This document shows positions 1 through 9,506 of a DNA stretch of 64,000 nucleotides, piece after piece; positions within the stretch are counted from its first letter, which is position 1, and the number at the start of each line of letters is the position of its first letter. The DNA comes from Citrus sinensis (Eukaryota > Streptophyta > Magnoliopsida > Sapindales > Rutaceae): assembly GCF_022201045.2 (NCBI RefSeq), contig NC_068558.1:44605001-44669000 (forward strand), in the 5' to 3' direction. Position numbers and translations under genes: made by a program. Below the pieces are notes generated by a model, which had not been told where the DNA came from, made no database searches, and saw only the letters and a list, made by a program, of their open reading frames with translations.

Positions 1-1946
1 ATTTTTTGTCTGTACAGATAAGTAGGAGAGGGACACGTGATATGCAAATCCTGACACAATTTTAATGCGTCATGTCCGAATGAATTCTTTCTTGCAGCAT
101 TAATCAACGGACTACTACTGTGTTTATGTTCCGACAATTATATGTAGCCGTTTGTATTATTTTATGTCTTCGGATTTGAGTTTCTTACTTGGGATTACCA
201 CTTTTTGCAAATATAGTCTCATAAATGACCCACCAAAATTTTATCTATCATCATTTCAAAAATCCGTAGTTTATAATAAGCTGACAAAAGTTCTCGAAGC
301 ATTTATAATGTTTGTTATTAAAAATATATTATAAAAATTTAAATTTTTCGATTCTACACCCATAATATGTAAAGTGTATTATTTTTTAGTTTTTTTTTTC
401 AAATTTTTAACATAATATAAATAAAATGATTATTTAACTCTTAAATTTAAGCCTATTTTTAACTTTCGCCATAAATAATAAAATAAAATTAAAAGAACAA
501 AACTAATCAAAACTGGACTAATTAATAACCACCCAGGTGGTGCTACCAAATCTGCCAGCATGTTTGATCAATAACTCACAGACTCACAGGCCCGATACCG
601 TCCACCGTAGCCTTCTCTTGTTTTTTTATAATATAAACAATAAAAAGAGAAAAAAAATTATTGGATCCTTCATCCAACGTTAGGTTTATATATAAATAAT
701 TATGTATTGCGAACTATCATATAAAATTAATTATAATTAAAAATTATTATTAAAATTTTTAAAAATTTAGACTTTAATGTATCTAATAAGCTGTGAGTTT
801 TTAATGTGTAGAGATTTAAAGATAATTTTTTATTTTTATAATAAACTAAAATGAAAATACGTAAATATAATAAAAAAATTATTTATACAAATGATTGATG
901 TTCCAAGATCAGAAGCGTTGACCAAAATGCATTTATTCACAGACCACTGCCCACCTCCACCGTTAGAAAACTTGCACGCGTGGAAGAACGGGCACGGAAG
1001 AAGGAAGTGCATGGAAAAGAAAGGGGGAACTTGCGGTGGTTTCAATGATAGAGAAAGGGTGGGTGAAGCCATTGATGTTGTGGGAGACAAAAGATTGAAA
1101 ATTTATAGATAAAAGTCGAGAAATGAAATCGAATGGGAAGTGGATTTTCGTGCCATGACTGTTGAGAAGAAGAACAAGAATACGTTGGAGGAGTAGCAAC
1201 AGCAGAGAGATAGAAGCATCGATTCATTCGTCAGATTTAATTGGATTTGATTAATTATAATTAATTTTGATAGAATTATAAGCGTAGTTAATATAATTTT
1301 GGTTATAGAAAAAAAGTTTTTTTATTTCTTAAATGTTTATATTTAAGCATTTATTTTATTTATATTTGGCATGTGGTGTGATCATAAATTAATATTTATT
1401 TAACAATAAAATGGATGGATTATATATATTTTTATACAAATAAGTATAAAATAGAATAGGTTTAAATTTTTACAATTTTTTTTGATAATGTGATAATTTT
1501 AAAAATGAAAGCATAATTTTTAATAATAAAAAGTAACCAACTTTACCAATTATAATTTTATTATATGTATATAAGGCATTGTGCATTCATATTATATATT
1601 AGTTGAAAGTAGCAGAATATTTTCCTTCATTCAAGTGTTGCTAGTACACTGTGCACTGCCAGTACCAGTAACAGAATTCAATGGACAGAAGGAGGGATAT
1701 GGGCATATGGCCAAAGAAGGTGGGCTTGTTTTGTAATTGAGAGCGGGGGGGGGCAGCTGGATGACAAAGAAAGCACAAGAAAGTTGCATAAAACATTACA
1801 TGCTGCTGTATGAATATAATGGTCATCATGATCAATGAAGAAATTGTGCAGTGTACTTGTGTAACAAAACAAAAAGACAAGAAAAAGAAAAGAGAAGAAT
1901 CCACCTGTCTGTCCAAGATATATATATATATATAATGGATCCCTTT
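1..1946. other. AT-rich intergenic DNA, no gene seen
   Basis: Strongly AT-rich sequence with many short homopolymer runs and stop codons in all frames. Short open stretches at 836-1230 and 1640-1916 have low-complexity translations that match no family I recognise. A (TA)n tract lies at about 1919-1934. I see no exon, RNA gene or clear transposon end here. Confidence 0.5.
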
Positions 1947-2038
1947 AAGTTATATGCATGTACCTTACAACCCTCTCACATAAATAGTGTTCATTTACTA
2001 TTCATGTGAGAGGGTTGTAAGGTACATGGATGTAACTT
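1947..2038. repeat. Foldback (near-perfect inverted repeat, 42-bp arms, 8-nt loop)
   Basis: The left arm (1947-1988) and right arm (1997-2038) are reverse complements over 42 positions with 3 mismatches. The 8-nt loop is at 1989-1996. Transcribed from either strand it would form one long hairpin. The size and near-perfect pairing fit a small foldback MITE or a young MIRNA or siRNA hairpin. No protein is encoded and I recognise no conserved miRNA in the arms. The sequence supports the hairpin itself; transcription is not shown. Confidence 0.85.
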
Positions 2039-2589
2039 AGCATTTGCCATATATAATAGGCAGAAGAACACCTACATACATTCCAACTCTTAATAAAGAA
2101 GGATACTAAATAAAACTCCCCTCCCTTTTTTATTATAACACAATTTTAAGTACTAGATATTAATTAAAAAATTAATTTTTAATTTTTAATAAATACAAAT
2201 ATAATTTAAGTAGTTTAATTTATCTAATAGACTAATAATATTATAATATTTTTAATATATAAAATCATTTTTAAAATTTAAATTATTAAATTTAGAAATT
2301 ATTATAAAAATTTTAAATAAAACTTTGGTTTAGTTAGATTTTACGATTTATAAAAATATATCTCATTTATTAATAATATATATTTCATTTATTATGAAAT
2401 TTTAGTGTAATATAATATAAGATTGAACAGTATAAAAAATGTTTAAAAAATATTGAAATTATTTTTAAATATATATTATTATATTTATTTTAATAATATA
2501 TTTTTATTTATCATTAAAAATTTTTAAAATCAATTTTTTAATTATTAGAGTTAAAAAATATTATAATTAAAAAATGATGTTACCATCTC
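2039..2589. other. AT-rich intergenic spacer
   Basis: Very AT-rich DNA of A/T runs and TTAATAAT-like words. No exon, RNA gene or repeat boundary is supported. Confidence 0.5.
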
Positions 2590-3292
2590 ATGTTCAACTA
2601 CGGTACAATAGTGGTACCATACCACTTCTTTTGTTTTTTGTGGCTGTACTATTGTAAATTTTCATATAATCTATTTCACTCATTTTTATTTAAACTTTGC
2701 TTCACAAATATTAACTTAATTTCTACTACATCCATATAAACATTTTAGTTAACACCTTATACTATTTATTATTTACAAATTTTTATTCTATATTGCACAT
2801 GTATCACAATACCCCCACTCTTTATAATTTTGAGATTAAATAATTAACAGGAAAAAAATCGAGTCGACTCAAACTCGCGAACTTGACCTGGATGCCATTT
2901 TCATTTCCGGCCACTCCACTGACCAAGGTTGGTACCAATTGGAAGCTCGTACGACGCGAGTCATCTCCATGTCATTCTTGTCACCGGAAAGCGTTCAGAA
3001 AGCTACTGATCCAAGTCGTGAAAAGCATTTGAATCGCCGCTTCAATTCACTGCGATTTCGTCGGTTTTCGATGACATCACCACTTAGATTTTGTTCTCCA
3101 CAATTCCCTTTGTCTTTTCCGACCAACCACAACCACTAGGGGAACTGATTTACTATTGATCAGTCGTTGAATGATTCGAGAAATTAACTTAATATTTGTG
3201 AAGTAAAGTTTAAATAAAAATTGGTGAAAGGAGTTACGTGAAATTTTACAATAATACTACTAAAAAGACAAAAACATTAATATGGTAGTAAT

Positions 3293-4504
3293 TAGAGATG
3301 GCAAAAGTCCGGGTTTGGGGGTGCCCGGGACCTGCCCGCATGCCACACATAGCTGCCCGGATCCGGACCGTGCCCGGATTTTTTCTATGCAGGCCAGACA
3401 TATGCCCGGCACTATCTGGGCACGGGCTTTTCATCCGGGTTTTCTCTACCCGCATTTTGAATTAAAAAGGAAAAAAAAAATTGTTACGACATCTTAATAA
3501 GTCACAAAGCCGTTCAGCTGCTTCAGCAAGCTCATGAAACATCGAGCCACCCCCCACTGGTTATAGCAATACTGCTGCAGGTGTTGCAACGTTTTGCTGA
3601 TGGATGAGTCTTATTCAATCCTTTGGCATGCCATTCAAATGTAATTTCGATAAAATGTTGTGGACAACACTGATAACAATGAGAATAAAGATAATAAAAA
3701 TTTTAAAGATAGTGGAAGAAAATGTTGATCAAGTGACAACCGACACAGATTTCACATTCTTTTGAAAATGGAGCAATCTCAGGAATACAAAAGCCTGCTG
3801 GGATTCCCGACTTCATAATAAGCATAAAGTGAACCATCACAAACAAACCACATCAAGATCAACAGCCTTCAAGAACAGAGAACCAATCAAGTAAGCCCTT
3901 GTAATAGAAGGGAATCTTGAGGTGTGAATCTGTTGCTAGTTTGATCTGAACAACAAAAAAGGATTTAACTTCTACACACTCATCCTGTTCCAGACCGTCG
4001 GATTCGGAAGCGAGGTGTCTCTGCTCTATGCCGTTATCACTGGGCTCGTCAATGTGTTCAATACGTTGGTCTCGGTTTACGCGGTGGATAAAGCCAAAAG
4101 GAGAGCACTGCTGCTCGAAGCCGTGGTGCAGATGTTCATCATGCAGAGCATAATTGGCATCATTCTAGCAATATGGTTGAAGCCGCCGCAGCAGCAAATT
4201 GTTTCAGTGTGTGTGTTTTGTGTTTCTCAAGTCTCAATTACTCATGATTTAGGGTTAGGGTAATTGGGCAAAATGGTTTTTTCGCATTTTATATTTTCCA
4301 CTCTTTTTTTTTTTACCTTAACAAAAATCGGGCATAGTCCGGGTTCCGGGTTCTTAGTGACCGAACCCGTGCCCGGAAACAACCGGGTATTGATTTTCAA
4401 TGACCGGACCCGCTTTTTTTTTCCATCCGGTTCGGGTTTTACCCGGACCGCACATGCCGGCTCCGGTCTGAATCCGGTCCGAACGAGTATTTTTACCATC
4501 TCTG
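3293..4504. mobile_element. Non-autonomous hAT-type transposon carrying a host gene fragment
   Basis: The element begins TAGAGATGGCAAAA and ends TTTTACCATCTCTG, which are terminal inverted repeats matching at 12 of 14 positions. It is bounded by a perfect 8-bp target duplication, GTAGTAAT, at 3285-3292 and 4505-4512. An 8-bp duplication is the hAT hallmark. The subterminal zones (3300-3450 and 4325-4490) are packed with CCCGG and CCGGG words, typical of hAT subterminal repeats. The 1212-bp body has no hAT transposase. It holds a hexose-transporter coding fragment (3961-4184). The element landed inside the right terminal repeat of a Mutator-like element and so is the younger insertion. Confidence 0.85.
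3961..4184 (+). pseudogene. Captured sugar (hexose) transporter STP-family exon fragment
   Basis: One reading frame from about 3961 to 4184 translates to a piece of a plant STP-type monosaccharide/H+ symporter. It reads FYTLILFQTVGF, then ITGLVNVFNTLVSVYAVDK, then RRALLLEAVVQMF. This matches the central part of the major-facilitator fold around TM7-TM9, including the loop motif normally D-[RK]-x-G-R-R. Here that motif is D-K-A-K-R-R, so its glycine is lost. About 75 of roughly 510 residues are present, with no start, no N-terminal half and no C-terminus. The frame stays open to about 4261. The fragment lies wholly inside the hAT element and was probably captured by it. It cannot make a functional transporter. 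Confidence 0.75.
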
Positions 4505-4532
4505 GTAGTAATGTGGTACCATAGTTGAGTCC

Positions 4533-5600
4533 ATCTATCTCTTATTAAAAATTTAAGAGCTTATAAGATTATTCTTTTAAAACTTTTGAGGGAGATAGAG
4601 GTGCCCTTTTTAATAACACGAAATGATAGGGAAACACAAATGTACATGATACAGTGGGTATCGTGGTTGTTGGGTTTGGTGAAATCAGAGCACACGTCTC
4701 TATATGCAAAGTTAAGATTGTGGGACCAATAATCAATCAAGTGTTGCGAATGGCTTAATATGCTCTTGCAAAAATTATACTGCATGCGATTGTGCCCACC
4801 GCCACCACCACAAAGCACAAAGTAATGAAAGCAGTTATAGTTTCCTCAATTTATCTCTGCTTCTTCGTTATTCGACCACACACACTAGTAAGTGTTGGAA
4901 AAAAAAAAAAGCAAGCAATCGCTGTCTATAGGAGAAATCAGGCATGGATTCAGAGTTCAGACAATCCACTTGAAGCTTCCCCCATAAAGAAAACAAACGC
5001 TTCCAACGAACGTGTTCTCCACCTGATACTGGAACTGCATAACATAATTGCTATACTCATTTCATTTGGTTTAATTTTTCTGCGGTCACTTGTTGACTGA
5101 GAAATTTTGGTGGTCCACGCACGCAGGTGTGTGTGTTTCTGTGTACTGTGTCGTGTGGAAAAAGTTCTCTCTCCTTCTCACATTCTTATTAACTTTGGCT
5201 TCAAGGAACAAGGGCAAAAATTAAAAGACCATCCTCTCATCTCATCTCATCTCATCACAGCCATATGTTTATTAATACAATACACGTGGGGGCTTTTTTG
5301 ACTAACTTCCTTGCTAATATAACATCGGAATGCGGTTCCTTCAGATCTCCAAACCCAGAATGTTGTTGCTAAAATGAGAGTAATTAATTATAGTTAAAAT
5401 TAAAATTCAACAATTAATAAGAATAAATGAGTGCGTGCGGTATAAGTATATATTTTCTTCCGCATGCCGTCCGTCCTCCTTCATATCCACCACAACCGAG
5501 TGTGAGAGATGCATCACAAATGCAATTTTGTTTTCCAAGTTTTTATTATTTGTAACCTGTGATTATTGTATAATTTTTAGTTAATTATAAAAGTTCCATC
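4533..5600. other. Intergenic DNA, no gene seen
   Basis: This stretch between the nested transposon and the upstream region of the LRR gene has no exon-like reading frame with recognisable content. A CATCT/CTCAT microrepeat at about 5236-5256 is the only local pattern. Confidence 0.45.
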
Positions 5601-5630
5601 GAAGTACATACGACAAGGACAGCTGGCAGC

Positions 5631-5719
5631 CACGTCACGTCTTCTTCTCAGTTCTCATAACTGGACTCGGGCATTGCTCTCTCTCTCTCTCTCTCTCTAC
5701 TTTAAACAGAACACGTGGC
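5631..5719. promoter_or_regulatory. ACGT/G-box motifs and (CT)n tract upstream of the LRR gene
   Basis: GCCACGTCACGT ends at 5640 and CACGTGGC is at 5712-5719. Both have the ACGT core recognised by plant bZIP and bHLH factors (ABRE or G-box). A (CT)11 tract at 5677-5698 lies between them. They are 760-840 bp upstream of the LRR start codon on the same strand. Promoter activity is inferred from motif and position only. Confidence 0.4.
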
Positions 5720-5800
5720 AGTTCTAGCTGTCTGTGAAATCGACAGCATCCAACTCACTTGTGCACAGTAAGAAAAAGCGTTATGCTTGCTTACTGCTTA

Positions 5801-5816
5801 GGGATCACGTGATCCC
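5801..5816. promoter_or_regulatory. 16-bp perfect palindrome centred on a G-box
   Basis: GGGATCACGTGATCCC reads identically on both strands and has CACGTG at its centre. A homodimeric bZIP or bHLH factor would see a fully symmetric site. It lies about 660 bp upstream of the LRR gene start. The palindrome is certain; its function is inferred. Confidence 0.5.
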
Positions 5817-6474
5817 CGTCCGAATCACCGCGTCCAAACCTACTTATCTGTCTTCCGAACCTCAGGCTCGTACCACCACGTAGGTTCGGACAGCCGTTTG
5901 CCCTGGTAACAATTCCCAATAAAAAAAAAAGGGCTGGCAAACATTAAAATAATTTTAGTAAGAATATGAAAATAACAATGATAATAATGATAAATAGCAA
6001 AAAACAATAACTGAACAGAGCTTTTAGTGGTTACACAGTAGTAGTAGCATCGACAAGCCGCAGGAGTATTGAAATTGCTTTTCGCTAAGCATATTGTCGT
6101 TGCATTAACGTCTTCTCTCACAAGACACAAGCCCCAAATATAATGAAAAAGGCAAAATCTTTTGATTCTTGATTCGTGAAGAAGAAGATTCAATATCATC
6201 AAGAGCTAGCTATAGCTATAGCTATACTGGTTTTCGAAGCCAACCATTCTCTCTCTCTCTCTCTCAAAATCTCTCCAGCAGCTTGCTAGCTGTCTCTTTG
6301 CTTTTTGATGCTGATAGTTTCGCCATTAATATTTTCACGCCAATTCCCACGAGAAATCGATACTCACCGTTCGCGGAAAAGCTTTTTTACTGCCCATAAA
6401 GATAAAGCTTTCTTCCTCCACTATATAATCATCTTCATCGATCCTTCCTCTGTCTCTTCATTGTCACACCCTCA

Positions 6475-7668
6475 ATGGCGAATCTTTCCTGCATTTTCTT
6501 CACAGCTTTTCTTCTACAATGTACTTTTCTCAATGTATTCGCCATTCTAGACCCAGTTGATTTCTTGGCTCTGCAAGCCATTAGAAAGTCTCTTGATGAC
6601 CTGCCTGGCTCCAACTTCTTCGCTTCTTGGGACTTCACTTCTGATCCATGCAACTTCGCCGGTGTTTATTGCGACGCTGATAAAGTTATTGCACTCAATC
6701 TTGGCGATCCTCGGGCCGGGTCTCCGGGTTTAACGGGCCGCCTCGACCCGGCTATTGGTAAGCTCACCTCCCTGGCGGAACTGTCCATTGTGCCTGGCCG
6801 TGTCATTGGGAAACTCCCCCAGTCTCTCTCTCAGTTGAAGAATCTCCGCTTCTTCGCAATTAGCAGAAACTTCGTCTCCGGCGAAATCCCCGCCGCTCTC
6901 GGCCAGTTACGTGGCCTCAGAACGCTTGATCTCAGCTACAACCAGCTCACCGGAGCCATCCCTCAATCCATCGGGACTTTGCCGGAGCTATCCAACGTCA
7001 TTCTCTGCCACAACAAGCTCTCCGGTTCGGTCCCTCCGTTTCTCTCACACGCACTAACCCGGCTCGACTTGAAACACAACGACCTCTCCGGTTCGCTGGC
7101 CCCAGACTCTCTGCCTCCTTCGGTGCAATACCTTTCTCTCTCCTGGAACCGGCTCAGCGGACCCGTGGACCGGCTGTTGAGCCGGCTCGACCAGTTGAAT
7201 TATTTGGACCTGAGTCTGAACCAGTTTAACGGTAACATTCCGGGTCGGATCTTCACATTTCCAATAACGAACCTTCAGCTACAAAGAAATGCGTTTGCCG
7301 GTCCGGTTCAACCGCCCGATCAGGTGACGATCCCGACCGTTGATTTGAGCCACAATATGCTGTCAGGTCAAATCTCTCCCTCCTTTTCTACCGTGCAGAA
7401 TTTGTATTTAAATAATAACCGGTTCACGGGTCAGGTCCCCGGTAGTTTTGTGGACCATTTACTAGACGCGAGTATACAGATTTTGTATTTACAGCATAAT
7501 TTTTTGACTGGGATTGAGATTAATCCGACGGCTGAGATTCCATCGAGCAGTTCACTGTGTCTGCAGTATAATTGCATGGTTCCGCCCGTACAGATGCAGT
7601 GCCCGTTGAGATCCGGGAAGCAAAAGACCAGGCCTACTGCACAGTGTCACGAATGGAGAGGGTAGAGT
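6475..7668 (+). CDS. Secreted leucine-rich-repeat protein (no kinase domain), single exon
   Basis: Encodes 396 residues without introns. Residues 1-24 are a hydrophobic signal peptide (FFTAFLLQCTFLNVFA). Residues about 28-67 are the plant LRR N-terminal cap, with a W and a C-x(6)-C pair (DPCNFAGVYC). About ten plant-type repeats follow, on the pattern LxxLxLSxNxLxGxIP. A cysteine-containing C-terminal cap follows (CLQYNCMVPPVQMQC). There is no transmembrane helix or kinase domain, so the product is probably an apoplastic LRR protein. It is of the type annotated in Arabidopsis simply as LRR family protein, and related in build to polygalacturonase-inhibiting proteins. The ATG at 6475 is chosen because it is immediately followed by the signal peptide. 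A TATA-like CTATATAA lies at 6421-6428. Ligand and pathway cannot be read from the sequence. Confidence 0.9.
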
Positions 7669-9480
7669 TGTGAAATCTGGGTTGCGTGGGGAGGGGCATT
7701 TTGGGAAGAAGGGATACAAAATAGGTTGCCTTGTTAATTGATTATATATTTTTGTTTTTGGGTGTTGTTTTAAATTCATTAATTAATTTTTTTGTGACAC
7801 TGTTGGCAAATAGCAAATAAGAATGTATAAGAATGTTGTGGATACTTGACCTTAGACAATTGTCTAGGAAGTTTCATCTCATTTGTCTTTTCTTATGGCT
7901 AAAATATAACTACACTAGTTGTGAGACGTCAATTTCGTGCCAACTCTTTTTTTTTTTTTGTTTTTCTGCATTTCTATTTGTTTGTTCAAATCGAGTTTCC
8001 AACTGAACCGGGTGGCTCAAATCATGGTCCTATACCTTTTTTTTTTTTCACTTTTTTCGGCTTTTCACTTGCACGGGCCTGTGTGAATGGGAAACCCATC
8101 ATTGAGATTTGAGACCAGCTGAGCTCAATGTGTGAACATTAGCATTCATTCATCACGCACTTGAAGTTGAAGATCTCACTTAATGGTCACAGATGCACGC
8201 ATCATCTTTTTTTTTTTATTACTATTGAAAGAAGAAAACGAAACAACCAAAAAAGCAACAAAATTGTTCATGAAATGGGAAATAAACTTGCTTTGTTCCA
8301 ATGGTCTGGAGCATCACACGTTGATTCATAGATTCCTGTTAACGAAGGCATAGACATAAGACGTGTGAAAAAATGGGAGTAGGTAATTTGAGATAAAAGA
8401 ACTTAATAAATCTTTCAGGCACATGGGAGCAGATAGAGCATGGCAAATGCAGCCGTTGGCACAAATGTTAATCAGTAACATACTTGCTGTCTGGGTTAGT
8501 TGGGGATTGGGCGAATAGACGAAACCTGCTAAAACATCAAAATCAAAGCGGCACACACCCCACGATCAAAACCTTAGTTTAGTTATTGGTAGCGTAGGTC
8601 AAAAAGCAATGTCTTGAAAGATCTCATGCTCATTAAGGATGGTTCCTTGTTTGTCTTCTAAATTGCCGTCGACTTTATGATATGCCTAGCATATTATTGT
8701 ATTGAATGTTAAGCTTCTTCGATCGAGAATAATTTCTTTTCTCCTATTAAGTTCAAAAGGAGGCCCTCATGATTATTCCATGAACCAATGGTTTTAGGGA
8801 GCTCCCTCTTTGATTGTTTTATAATTCTACGCTTAGTGCTTCCGGAGATCTTATCAATTTTGCAAGTAGGGGCCCTCATCTTTTATGTTCGACGTCATGT
8901 GCCACCTGCCAAGGAACCCAAATGATTTATTTTCCCCTGTTAAGCGTAGGGACCCCGAATGACTCTGCGACTGAAGAGCCTAGAGTAAGGAACCCCCTTT
9001 GAATGAGTGAATCGGGCATATAATTGATAAAGGCACGACCTTTTTAATCATGGCAAAAGTCGTTTCATGCTTTTAGAGCATAAATAGAAAAGATTGGCTG
9101 TGGTTTTTGTTGATTTGGACAGCGCAATTCCGACTGAATTGATACGTTACCCCATATATACTGTGAAACGTAAACCCTCCATGTTCCTATTCCTAGGCCT
9201 GGTAGGATGAAGAAGCCGCTATTGCAGAATCAACGTTACCAACCACCAAAACAAAAAGAAAAACAAAACAAGCAAAACAGACAAGCTGATTTACAGAGTG
9301 ATACAATTAAAACATTTATTCAGGAATTCTGTACAGCATACTGTGATCATAATCACATTATTGGACCATACCTTACAACACATTTTGTGATTTTGAAATG
9401 TGGAAGTCATTTTTGAGTACAAAAAGCCTCATATTTTAGCATATAAATTAACAGCATTTTCAACTGTCTTTATTCATCAC
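7669..9480. other. Intergenic region between convergent LRR and WD40 genes
   Basis: The first few hundred bases probably hold the 3' UTR of the LRR gene. A block at about 8580-9010 has more even base composition than its surroundings (ggggccctc, gtcgacg, ctccggagatc), but I could assign it to no gene or element. From about 9440 the sequence is likely the 3' UTR of the minus-strand WD40 gene. No RNA gene was seen. Confidence 0.4.
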
Positions 9481-9506
9481 ATCATAACATAAATAGTTTG
9501 CATGCA

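Larger units (their letters stand above)
2590..4532. mobile_element. Mutator-like non-autonomous element (copy 1), split by a nested hAT
   Basis: The ends at about 2590-2660 and about 3245-3284 plus 4505-4532 form inverted terminal repeats of roughly 70 bp. Both carry CAACTA(C/T)GGTA near the tip and an inner TTGTAAAATTT block. A related element lies at 48491-49277 with the same termini and an internal region that is recognisably homologous but in opposite orientation. That copy has a clean 9-bp target duplication, which points to a Mutator-like (MULE) family. Copy 1's own flanks (taccatctc and atctatctc) agree at only 6 of 9 bases, so its target duplication is degenerate. No transposase is encoded. 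A hAT-type insertion (3293-4504) interrupts the right terminal repeat. Confidence 0.65.

Noticed and set aside
3961-4263. Functional sugar transporter gene
   Set aside because: Only about 75 residues of roughly 510 are present, with no start and a damaged loop motif, all inside a transposon.
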